Assembly (NCBI RefSeq): GCF_000182925.2 | Contig: NC_026502.1 | Coordinates: forward strand, 1,364,001-1,428,000 | From: Neurospora crassa OR74A | Taxonomy: Eukaryota; Ascomycota; Sordariomycetes; Sordariales; Sordariaceae | DNA length: 64,000 nt | Direction of reading: 5' to 3' | Shown here: in pieces, positions 36,284 to 46,112 of the stretch | Position numbering within the stretch: position 1 is the stretch's first letter | Layout: each line of letters starts with the position of its first letter | Program-made: the position numbers and the translations under genes | The notes under the pieces: model-generated | Databases searched by the model: none | Seen by the model: the letters and a program-made list of their open reading frames with translations, nothing else | What the model was told of the DNA's origin: nothing

Positions 36284-38286
36284 TCACACCCTAAAGATAT
36301 CCGATCTTCGGTCTCGGTGATACTTCGACTCCGTCTTCTCGATGGCATACTCGCTGATTTCGCTGTCTTTCTTGCCCGAGGGACTTGAATGGACTTCGTC
36401 AAGCTCTGGTTCCGTCCTTCGCTTGATATCGCCGAAGATCTCGCTCATGTCTTCAAGCGATTTCCCTAGCAAGGAACCGGGGGACCATGATCAGCCATGT
36501 CTACCAACATTGAGAATGAAGGTTTTCTTCTTACCTCTTGTTTCCGGATACACAAGTGCAAACACAATCGCACACAGCGCGTTGGTTAGGACAAAAAAAA
36601 TCTGGTGTGCCGTCAGCCAACTCGCCCAGTCGTTTGCCTCGCCCAATTTTGGTTCGTACGTAATATTTTCAGCCTACTGCCGCCAACGCAATGGGCGAAC
36701 ATTGGGTTATAACCAAGCTGATGGAATATTGCAGGATTTGGATAACGGCATTTGCCTTGCCTCTCAACTCGGTGGTGAAGACCTCGGGCCTAAGGGTACT
36801 TCAAGTCAGCCATGCACGATCATTATGGGACAGGACTTTATGTACGGAATTATCCAAGTCATCGGGCCCAGAAGAGCCGAGTAGTTGGCCGATACAACAA
36901 AGACACAGGCAATGAGCCCGCGTTGAGCTGCCTCATTTGTTGGAAACCCCGGCCGAGCCGGAAAAACGGCAGCAATGATCGTGATGATCAGGTAACAGAG
37001 TGACAACAGCGAAGCGCTGAAAACCAGAATCTTCTTTCGACCGATACGGTCCACAAAGAGCAGAGACACCAGGCACGTCACCGGAGCCACCGATCCATAC
37101 AGCCCGCTGATGAGAAGCTGCTGGTCCTGGTTATACTGCAGTGTTGCATAGATGGCTGGTTGGAAATATTGGATAAAGCTGATGCCGCTCAACATCGCAG
37201 CCGCCCACACAAAGGATCCGACAAAAAGACGTTTCCTGAAGGCCGGCGCCTTGAGGAGCTCTGCCCAGGAAAGACAGCCTCGAGCTTGCAGCTCGATTGC
37301 AATATTGGCTTGTAAATGCCTGAACTCCTCTCTGCACCACTCATCGTTGGAGCCGTTATGGTGATAGCTGCGAAAGGCTTTCTCGGCTTCTGCATGACGG
37401 CTTTTCAGGCAAAGCCATCTTGGCGACTCTTTGATGAAAAGGACTCCAACCCCAAGGGCGAGAGCAGGGATGCTCTGGACAGCGAAACCGAGCCTCCACT
37501 GGTTGGGGTTATGCCACTTGCCTTCCCCTACTCCTGTCCAAAGCGCGACAAAGAAGCCCCAAGCACACACTACATAGAGTACCAAGGTCAGTAACTCTCA
37601 GCCAGCTTTTGGGATGCGGGCGACTCAACTCATCTGGGTAACTGCGTTGATTCTTGCTCTCTCATGGGTCTCAAGAAGACTTGGTAAGAAAGAGTCATTC
37701 ATGCGTCGTCTTGACAACAATAGAGGGCCTCACGCACCTTTGCAATCTCCGCTCCAAACACCGGCGCAACCCCGGTGATTGTGCCAACGGCATATCCAAC
37801 AAGTATGCGACCGATGATGAGCATAGCAACATGTGCCGCACCGGTCATCAGCGCACCCCCGAGGACCCCAAAAACGCATCCAAACGCAATCGCTTTCCGT
37901 CTTCCAATTCTGTCACTGGTTATACCGACAGAAGCACTTCCCAGCCATGCTATAGTTGGCGTAGAATCAGCTCACCGTACCCCCACCACCGGTCAAAAAT
38001 TGTGACCCAGTGAGGACTTACCACCTGCCTGGTAGACTGACACAATAGCTCCTCGGATAGGTGCATCGGGATTCCCGAAGTATTCCAGAAATGAGTTCAG
38101 AGCGAGACTTGGAGTGATGATACCCGAGTCACTGTCATCAAGTTCGGGTCAACTCACGTGGCATATATTCCGAGCCTTGATTAAGATGCAAGCTACTCAC
38201 AAGCCGTAGAGAAAACCGCCGAGTCCTAGGAAGATCGAAGTCAAGAATGTTTTTGTGAGCCATGTTTCTGTGATCTTGCTTCCCAT
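36284..38286 (-). CDS. MFS sugar transporter with one in-frame stop
   Basis: Eight exons on the minus strand (38286-38201, 38131-38022, 37949-37738, 37669-37630, 37569-36846, 36789-36660, 36601-36535, 36465-36284) join in frame to 516 codons. It is a twelve-helix proton-coupled or facilitative sugar transporter of the plasma membrane. Signatures: GGFLYGFDSGII in TM1, DRIGRRKAI after TM2, PVFGAEIAK with HERARINAVTQM, KESPRWL mid-chain, DRIGRKKILVF, PPEVFTTELRGK and PETRGKSLEDM. At 36669-36671 codon TGA stands where the family has Trp (VG*KYY instead of VGWKYY), near the end of TM11. An alternative weak donor (GTAGGC) would skip the stop by dropping six residues. So it is either a fresh nonsense allele or an altered junction. 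The substrate cannot be told. Confidence 0.82.
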
Positions 38287-38858
38287 GGTTCACCTTTGGC
38301 AATACTGCTTGGGTCAAAAAGTCACTGAAACTGAGAGAAGAGGAACGCTGTTATCAACCAGAAGATACCTTAAATCGTAAGCCGCAATACTATATCCTCA
38401 CTGTTGCATTGTGATGTTACATGGACACGATATTTCAGTGACTTGGGGATGTTAGGTCTGCCGAACTGCCGGTGTCGACTGAGCGGGATGCATTCAGCCA
38501 ACAATGAACCCCTCACGCGCCTCTCTTCCAACACCCCGAATTCAGCCTAATGTGAGGAGAACCAATCAAGCAAGTAACACAATGGTATAGGTTGCCGCGT
38601 CTCATCAACCAAGTACGGGATTCCGACGGCGAGTTCCAACACCTCATGGTGGTGGCCAAAATCCTTCCTCAACCAAGGCATAGGAAAGATCAACCTCCCA
38701 CAATGCGTCTCCAAGATATCATACGATGAAACCTATTATTCAAGTGGAAGAGACACCTCATGCTAGTATTGCGGATGATGCATATAGGGGAATTTTTTTT
38801 ACCGAAGAGGAGCGCGGTTATTGCACCTGTTTGAGGTAGTGAGTGCCCAAGTTCATCT
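38287..38858. other. intergenic, 570 bp
   Basis: Upstream region of the transporter and 3' region of the next small gene. No feature seen. Confidence 0.5.
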
Positions 38859-39456
38859 TCAGTTTTTGCTTTTTCCATCTGCCTGACTTTGGCTCGTTTT
38901 CTCTGTGCTTAATAATGTCCTTGTGGAATTTACTTCTGTTGACGAGGGGGTGTGGGTGGTCCGTACTTGTTGGGAGGGTTTGCCATGTCCATCATCACAC
39001 TTTACTTCATGACCGCATTTGCTAACATGTTGTTTCGGTTCTTTTGAACCCGAATGACTTCCATGACCCTCACAGGCTCTCGCCTGAACGTTCTCTCGAG
39101 CACCGCAAATATCCGGGTCTGACTGGCCACAGCGCCTTCGGATGGGGTCGCCGTACCTGTCCCGGCATGCATTAAGGACATCCTTCAATTCTTTTTTCCG
39201 GCATCGCGCAAACACTGTTGGAGGTTGTCTCTGAGTTTTGTCCCTGTCTAGTTACAATATGTGTGATACTGACATCCTGTTTCACTCGCAGTTTTGCGTT
39301 TGCCGATAGTCTCAACTCAAGTCCCTTGCCGTTTGAGTGCCTCTTTACAGCTCGCTCACCTGAGCACCAGAAACTCACTGAGTGGGAGTTTGAGGCTTCA
39401 TTGCAGCACTCGAGAATATATGCGGCCGGACATGATGAGCGAAAAGTGGAGGACAT
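38859..39456 (-). CDS. possible small Cys-rich protein (two exons), unrecognised
   Basis: Predicted join of 39456-39360 and 39247-38859, giving 161 aa. The donor CAG|GTGAGC and acceptor TAACTAG|ACAGG keep frame across a 112-bp intron. Exon 1 is MSSTFRSSCPAAYILECCNE… with four Cys. Exon 2 has no ATG of its own at its head, so it needs an upstream exon. It is rich in Cys, Lys and Arg (KKELKDVLNACRDRYGDP, RRRCGQSDPDICGA) and ends in a Ser/Thr/Lys-rich tail. No signal peptide is evident, so it does not look like a classical secreted effector. No family recognised. Confidence 0.35.
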
Positions 39457-39878
39457 CTTAAGCTACATATGTGTGCTGTTGGCGTCGATTTTCATCTCGC
39501 TTGTACCGCTGTCATAATGCTAACAGAATGAGAGGCCTTCAAACCAAAAGCCATAACTGGTTTTCTAGTTCACCTCACTATCAATCAGTGACAACTTCCT
39601 TACGGCACGTCATCATCACCATATTTCTCCGATATATCAGACCTGTCTTCCTAACCTCAGCATCTAGATCTGTGAACTAAAGCGAGATATATGCAGTTCC
39701 GGTATAGGATACCCATACAAGAGGACAACTCCGGTGATATTTAATGATAACCGCAACTCCAGGAATATGCTTTAAACGAAAAGAAAGCGCTCCAGCGTTT
39801 GTGGCAAGAAACGAAGCGGTGCAATGCGAGAGGGCCTAATGTTGCTTCAAGCTCTGACAGCCGGAACTGTTGTCATCA

Positions 39879-40182
39879 CTAGAGGGTGTTGAGTACATCT
39901 TGCTTCCCATGGAGTGGCAGTGTGACCGAGTATCGGTCTCGTTTCAGCTAACATAGCCATTAGACATATAAGCAACAACAAGCGTTTATTCAACATTTTA
40001 ACACTTACCTGGATCGTGTACTGCGATGTTTGGAGTCGCCTCTGAAGCTCCTGTTTTAGCTCGTCCGCAGTTACAGCACAAGCTGGTATCTCAAGAATGA
40101 TCCCCCCTCCTTCTGCAGCGGCGTGATACTTTGCTTGTCCCATAACGGTGGAGAGCTTACCAGCTGTGCGATATAAGGCCAT
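39879..40182 (-). CDS. small unrecognised protein, family member B (two exons)
   Basis: Join of 40182-40009 and 39947-39879, giving 80 aa. The donor is CAG|GTAAGT and the acceptor GTTAG|CTG, both phase 0. Strand GGGIILEIP (residues 26-34), helix TADELKQELQRRL (39-51) and strand QYTIQ precede the intron. Exon 2 is short: LKRDRYSVTLPLHGK and a few more residues. It matches the 9866 gene in strand, helix, YTIQ/[LR]-R-D-R-Y-S core and intron position, but has no C-terminal extension, so this copy may define the minimal domain. No signal peptide. Confidence 0.6.
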
Positions 40183-41000
40183 GATTACGGACACGGGGAT
40201 TTAGTCGTCTGTATCTTGTGAATCCTCGCAAGGTCTTGAGTGTTGTCTGTGCTCGTATTATGGCAGGTTCTGATAGAGGTAGGCTGATAGGAATGACAAC
40301 AGCAATTGCTTGTGTTCGAAAAAAAAAAGTGTTGAATGGCTTAATGCCCTTTTTCATCGTCAAGAATAATGTTCCTTACTGACCTAATACCACTACTAGT
40401 TTCCTTGATCACGTTAATCGGCCTCTGGTTCTCATCGCATTGTCCGAAAGAATTCCGCCCCCTGATCAGCCTCAGCCAGCTTATGTTTCAGCTCCCGCTC
40501 ATAATAGTCGCATCTGCGGTAAAGAATTTGGGAGGTAAAACATGTAGGTAGGTGGTCTTGTGCCCTAAGTTAGGGAAGCAGGTAGGACAGTGGATGTGTG
40601 AATTCTGCAGGGTACATACCTCTAGCACCGCCCTGTGGCAGTGCGCGCATGGACAGGTCTGTTAGGAAACTCAAAGTGAGCCATGGATTGGTGTGGTATG
40701 GGCGAGCGCGAGCTGCAACAGTGTGAAGCCTCGTAGATTACGCCGGCTGAGGCCGGTTGTCTGAATCCCTTGAGTGGCATTCAACTACCTATCTTTCATC
40801 GAATTTGTAGGCGGCGGCAGAGCCTTACGAGAGATTGATAGGTGGTACAAACTGAGCTAGTTGTGGGCTTGTGGCAGTGTAGGTAGTACATCTGGCTGCG
40901 TGGAGTGTCGCCGCTAACACATTATCGATCTCATGCCATTTTCATGTATGAGGTGGCGCAGCATGGGTAGGTACTTCCCACTTCAACCCGAGTTTATACC

Positions 41001-41638
41001 TTAGTAGGTACGACCTGCCTCTGTGCGCAGAAAAGTCTTGAGCTGTTGGAAAAAATGAAAAGACTTTTGCCTCAAAAGGGCGACCAGAGGCAATTTTGGA
41101 AATTTGAACATTTTCTCCTCCACATGTGCTAACCTTGATGGTTGGTTCCGTAGAGGACGACTATACTCATTATAATCTCGACCTCCTTTTTTTTCTTCCC
41201 TTTTTCGTGTTTGTTCGTACCTCTTAAGGATTTTGTCCTCAAAGCGCACTGTGGTCTGCGGAGCGGCTCATTCATCCCCATGATTGAGGTTGGTATATAT
41301 GACGAATTCGAAGAGAGGAGCGAAAATGAAGTGAAGGGTAATCACTAACCAAAGGCACTCTTTATAGGCGCCAGGTCGAGAGCATTCACTACGCTCAGAG
41401 TTTCAGTGCTATCATCGCACCTGTCCAATGTACTTTCACCATCGGACTCAATCCAGATGGTGTAAGTGGACTTGAAATCTTCACGCGGGATGGGTGCTAC
41501 ACAACAACTCGCATTAGAGTTTTTGGAGCAAAGTAAGGCTGGGGAGAGGCCCTCATTCCTTACCATAGGTAGGTCAGAAGAAGGCTCCGCGCGCCACAAT
41601 GTTACTTTGGAGACCGGCGAAGGGCAGTTTATACTCAA
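41001..41638 (-). CDS. possible two-exon gene, unrecognised
   Basis: Join of 41638-41350 and 41248-41001, giving 178 aa in frame (TTTG|GTTAGT donor, CCACAG|TGCGC acceptor, 101-bp intron). Exon 1 has a hydrophobic-strand start (KVTLWRAEP) and an acidic region (DFKSTYTIWIESDGESTLD). Exon 2 is strongly basic, with FEDKILKRYEQTRKREEKKG near its start and VALLRQKSFHFFQQLKTFL near its end. The branch site is not obvious. Function unknown; it lies among the small family genes but does not share their core motif. Confidence 0.35.
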
Positions 41639-42366
41639 AAGTCGTTTCGCGCATTGCTAACATCCCCCATTCCGTTCCCTTTCTCGGTGTGAAATAGGGA
41701 GACGCGGCATAAAACCTTTCGGATGGATAGGTAACCGTCCCTTAAGTGCGCACCAAAGGCGCAGGCAAGGGGATGTATCAATGACCTCTGGTAGCAGACA
41801 AAACCCATTGCCAATTACGTCCCAGGTCTCAAGGCATCCATTTTTTGATACTCAGCCGCATCCACACACATAAGGCTCTGAATGCCTTGCGATATCGATG
41901 CGAAGAGATATGGACTCCTCATATCACACCCACCGCCTTGATTTTCAGTTCTCAGATGGGTCGCGGGCCATTACAAATCCTGCTGCTAACTGACTGTACT
42001 TATTTACCCTGCCCAACCCACCATACGTCCGTCTGTTGTGCAATGGAGTGAAACGGAACGATGGGGATCGATATTCAAGCACTTGACGAGTCACCGCGTT
42101 GGTTTAATCATAGTACCTTATGCATTCACTATCTGCTTTTGTTATAGTACCACTCATTCTTCATTTTGTCATCCCCCACTTGATACCTCTTTCGTCGTCG
42201 TGCCCAGTCTCGGAGCTAACGACGCCTTTCGCATATCCTTCTGTTCTGTCCACGAACTGCTTTCGGTTTGACTCAGTGTCTGCTGAAGATTTCCAAGCCC
42301 ACCACCAACATCTTTCCTGCACAACCTGACACAGCACATACTTCTTGCCACCATACAACCTCTACG
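41639..42366. other. intergenic, 730 bp
   Basis: Shared upstream region of the gene at 41001 (minus) and the kinase gene (plus). Pyrimidine-rich CACCACCAACATC-type leader just before the kinase ATG. No other feature seen. Confidence 0.45.
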
Positions 42367-44327
42367 ATGGCTCCAAGAGTCAAAGCAATCGGGCTTGCCG
42401 ATCCGCGTGTCGACAAATGCTCCGATTGTGGCAACCAGTACTACGACGATGATCATCCTATTGAAAGACCGAACACCGACATTGTACCCCAAGATAGTGG
42501 TCCAGAAATATTCGACATTATTCGTGAAGAACTTGAAGCCCAGGAAGTCGAAAAAGGAAAAGGCTTCTTTATTCCCCGAAGCTCGCTCCAAGAGATATTC
42601 ACTCCCGGACGTCTCCTCGCAGCCATACAACAACTGTGGAAGGATGTCCCAGAAGAAGATCACCAGCGACTTTGTATCCGTGTTCTCCACGAAGTTCGTT
42701 GCTGGAAGGTCTTTGTCTTGTTTATTTATACACAACAACATAAGTTATTTCCTGAACTTTGGAAGAATGAAAGTGGCACGAATAGCCTGAGGCTGTCAGA
42801 TCAATGCCTACCCTTGATCTCGATCACCCCTGACGGCAAGATTACATGTCAGAACACGACTCATTCTCATCAGCTTCCTGGTTGTGAGACCAGAAAAATA
42901 TCAGGGAAAGATTCCAAGCACATGGTACTGGCCAGTTACGCATTCAATGCCGTATACTTTAAACTTCCGACAAAAGGCAAAAAGGTTCATGTCCACTACA
43001 GACTCGGTCCAAAAGACGTCCTGCCATACACAATCGACTCCTTTCCATTCGACAAGAGCTTAATCACTGAGGGGGCTGGCTCAGCTGGGCGAACAAGCGA
43101 CAGTGACAATCATAGATCTGACATGGACCAGGATGGCAATCTTCACGGAGGGTTTGGCGAAGTGACGAGAATCACCATTGATCGAAGTCACTTTAATTTT
43201 GGTCATCATGGAGCAAGTTGCATTGAGCACTTCCATTTTCCACCTCTTCGTTAGTCTCGGCATTTCCTCTTTTGGGCAGGTGCTAACCCGTCTTCCAGTC
43301 TCATGACGGCAATAACAAAGAAGTGACCTTCGCCCTCAAGAGGCTTCACGCGTCCGATAAAGAGGCTTTCGACAAGGAATTGGCATCCCTAATCTCCGTC
43401 AAGACCCAGAAAAGCACGCACCTCATCAAGCTGCTCACCACGTTTTCCGTCATTGAAGAAGATGGCGGAAGTGAAGTGTTCTACCTGCTCTTCCCCTGGG
43501 CAGAGGGGAACCTGTGGAAATACTGGAAAGTTCACCAGCCCAGAAATCAACAGGAACGCCTAACCTCCGCTCTGTGGATGGCTCAACAATGCCACCAACT
43601 CGCTCGTGCTCTGCTGTGCGTCCACAATGAGAGACAACAAACGCTGAAATTGTACGAATTTCCGGCCGGAAAAGACGAGCTATACGGACGTCACGGCGAT
43701 ATTAAAGCTGAAAATGTTCTTTATTTTGAATCTGACGGCATGCTTGTACTTTCTGACTTTGGGCTTGGTCGCCTTCACAACAAATATTCTCGATCCAATG
43801 CTGACCCCAAAGCTCTCGAGAAATCAGCAACCTATCGAGCGCCCGAGTTTGACCTCGCTAGAGGTCGCATATCTCGAGCATCCGATGTCTTTTCGTTAGG
43901 GTGCATGTTCCTCGAGTTTGTTACATGGCAAATTCTGGGCTATGACGCTGTATACGATGAGTTTCCCACTTACCGCATGGAAGAGGACATAACACATGGA
44001 TTCGAGTCGGATATTTTTTTCAAGGTCGAGGGCGAAACCGCTATCATTAAGCCCAAGGTGCACGAGTGGATGGTGCGGCTCAAGCAACACGAGAACGCAT
44101 CCGAGTACACTAAGCAGTTTCTCGATGTCATTGAGGAGATGCTCAGCCCGTATCCGAAGGATCGAATCAATGTTGTGAAGCTCGAAAGCAAGCTTTATCT
44201 TCTCAGAAGAACGTGTGAGACCGATACAAGCTACTATGGCGGTGAGTCCCAGTCAAGAAGTTATGTCTTCCAATGATCGAACTACCATGGGCGCCCTACT
44301 AACACCCGTACAGCTCTACATTCGTGA
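42367..44327 (+). CDS. serine/threonine-type protein kinase with N-terminal unknown domain
   Basis: Exons near 42367-43249, 43299-44241 and 44314-44327 (last donor GGCG|GTGAGT, branch CTAAC, acceptor GTACAG). The N-terminal ~250 residues are a family I do not recognise (LQEIFTPGRLLAAIQQLW; IRVLHEVRCWKVFVLFIYTQ), of the kind fused to kinases in filamentous fungi. Then come a glycine loop GGFGEV, Lys in FALKRL, HGDIKAEN (the usual HRD Arg is Gly, so non-RD), DFGLGR, YRAPEF and SDVFSLGCM. The chain ends ALHS. The first junction is the problem. Donor C|GTTAGT leaves one base over, while the acceptor with the good GCTAAC branch (CCAG|TCTCATGAC) needs none. Acceptors at 43320 or 43323 would restore frame but are weaker. 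Confidence 0.75.
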
Positions 44328-44815
44328 GGTCTCAGCCGCAAAGCCACGACTGGAACGTTTGGAAAGGCATTGTATCTTGCTCATCCTATCTATGGCTATC
44401 AGAATCCCGGGCAATGAGTGCCTGGTTAGCCTGTAAGGCGTTCTGGAGCTCAATCACGCCGCACCAGAATCGCAGCAGCTGGGTGGGCACATCCAAGTAG
44501 AGCAGTTGGGCGATTTTTAGAGCGCCTACTGGCAACCACCTATTTTCCCCTTGCTTTCATCATACGTTTCCTACTACTGACCTTTACATCATGCTGGATC
44601 GTGGGAGGTAACTTGTATGGTCATACTTGCTCTGGCAAAACGCCTTGTATTTGCGTTGGTTTTTGTTTTTCTTTCAAATCCGCTTGCGTTCCATGCTCTT
44701 TCTTTCTTTTTTTCTTTCTTTTTCCTTGCAACTCGTTCCTAGATTGCCTGTTGAACCTCGACTACTCCAAAATTTCTAGTAGTGCGAATAGATCGAATTT
44801 TCAAGCTCATCCATC
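44328..44815. other. intergenic, 490 bp between convergent genes
   Basis: 3' regions of the kinase and of family member C. Contains a TTTC-rich tract near 44698-44730. No gene seen. Confidence 0.45.
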
Positions 44816-45180
44816 TCAATCTGTACGCGCAAGCCATTTTGAATTAGTATTCAAATTCCAACGATTTCGTTCTGTCCAGGAAGCTCGCTGTTTTGGACCA
44901 ACATTGCTCAGTTCTTTGGGAATAGTCACAATCCACCGATCCGCCCTGACCTGTTACAGGTCACACGTAAGTAAAGGTTGAAACAGAATCTAGACCAATC
45001 GGTTACGAAGTAAGGTCCGGTACGTACTTTGATCCTATAGTTCCCCTCCCCATACATCGCAGTCAAAGCCTGCTTGAGCTTGAGAGGATCCCGATACTTC
45101 TTTCGCAGGACATGGTCATACCACTGAACTGGCGCAGGCGGAGCCTGACTTAGGGTGACCGCTGTAGATGAGGGAAGCAT
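44816..45180 (-). CDS. small unrecognised protein, family member C (two exons)
   Basis: Join of 45180-45028 and 44950-44816, giving 95 aa. The donor is AAA|GTACGT and the acceptor TGTAACAG|GTC, both phase 0, with a 77-bp intron. A 51-aa exon 1 has helix DPLKLKQALTAMYG and strand NYRIK, at which point the intron falls. Exon 2 opens VRADRWIVTIPKEL, aligned to LRRDRYSITFPER and LKRDRYSVTLP in the other two copies. The core helix is introduced by charged RKKYRD in place of the Gly-rich strand, so this copy is more diverged. It faces the possible fourth member at 45359 head to head across 178 bp. Confidence 0.5.
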
Positions 45181-45358
45181 GGTGCACGAACGTTGTGGCT
45201 GGTGAGGTGTTCGGTGGTGGTGATAGAGACCAACCTATCTTGATGTAGGCCTAACTGCAGACACGTTCTATTCTTTTAATCAGACTGGATTGACAACTGT
45301 GTTGTTAGAAGTCTGATGTAACTGTTATTCGAGGAGTTCAGCCAACAGGGCTTGTAAC

Positions 45359-45559
45359 ATGATCCCGATGCCAAAGGTCCGAAATAGGGCAGGCACAAGC
45401 TTACGGCCGAGAAGGAAAACACATCAGGTCACACAACATATTTTGTTACGAGCGGACGGTTCTTTGCAGGTTTTGTTCATCAAGAAATACAACCAGTCCC
45501 AGTTGGAGAAAAGTTTGGGGGTCATAAGAGAAGCAACGTGGAGTATACCAAAGGAGTAA
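45359..45559 (+). CDS. possible degenerate family member D
   Basis: 66 aa, no intron. The segment GSLQVLFIKKYNQSQLEKSL followed by IREATWSIPKE resembles the strand, helix and final R-x3-W-x-I-P-K-E strand of member C, with the middle Y-x-I strand missing. This may be a truncated or intronless copy, or chance similarity. It is divergent from member C. Confidence 0.3.
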   Translation: MIPMPKVRNRAGTSLRPRRKTHQVTQHILLRADGSLQVLFIKKYNQSQLEKSLGVIREATWSIPKE

Positions 45560-46112
45560 GGCGGTGGTAGTGCAAGAATGCTACCACCCCGACAGATACC
45601 TCTTACCACCAACAGGCACTAGCAGAATTCCTCGGGGCGTACACAACGTGATGCTTCGCCACAATTTACGGTTGATAAGGAATCAATTGGTTGGCTGGAG
45701 ACTTTCCATGTCAGCTTGCATAGGACCCGTGCGGAGATCGTGGCGAGGCAGAGACGGCAGAGGGAAATTCTCTCCAACCCCTCTCACTCACCGAGTACAC
45801 CAACGTGTTACATTGACAGACCGGATACACCATCTCATAACCTCAAGTGTGCCTGAAAGTCAGCCTCCTCCAACGTCAAGTAATAATTTAGAACACCTCT
45901 CGCAGGATTGCGAGACGCCCAGCTTCTTTGGCGGATGTTTTAGCTTAACCTGGTTCGATAATCACCCGGAGACGTCGCGATCCTTGTCAGGTTCGTCCTT
46001 CGTCACAAAATCCTCAGGCAAACACCAGCGCCATCTCAGGTCTCTCGCTCAACATTGCTGCTCATAGTTTGATTGTGTGATTACTGGAAGAAGACAATTG
46101 TCTGTGACGAAG
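45560..46112. other. intergenic, 550 bp
   Basis: Upstream region of the CorA-like gene. No supported gene. Confidence 0.4.

Noticed and set aside
40369-40551. Short hydrophobic frame (60 codons)
   Set aside because: No promoter or splice support, and hydrophobic composition alone is weak evidence.
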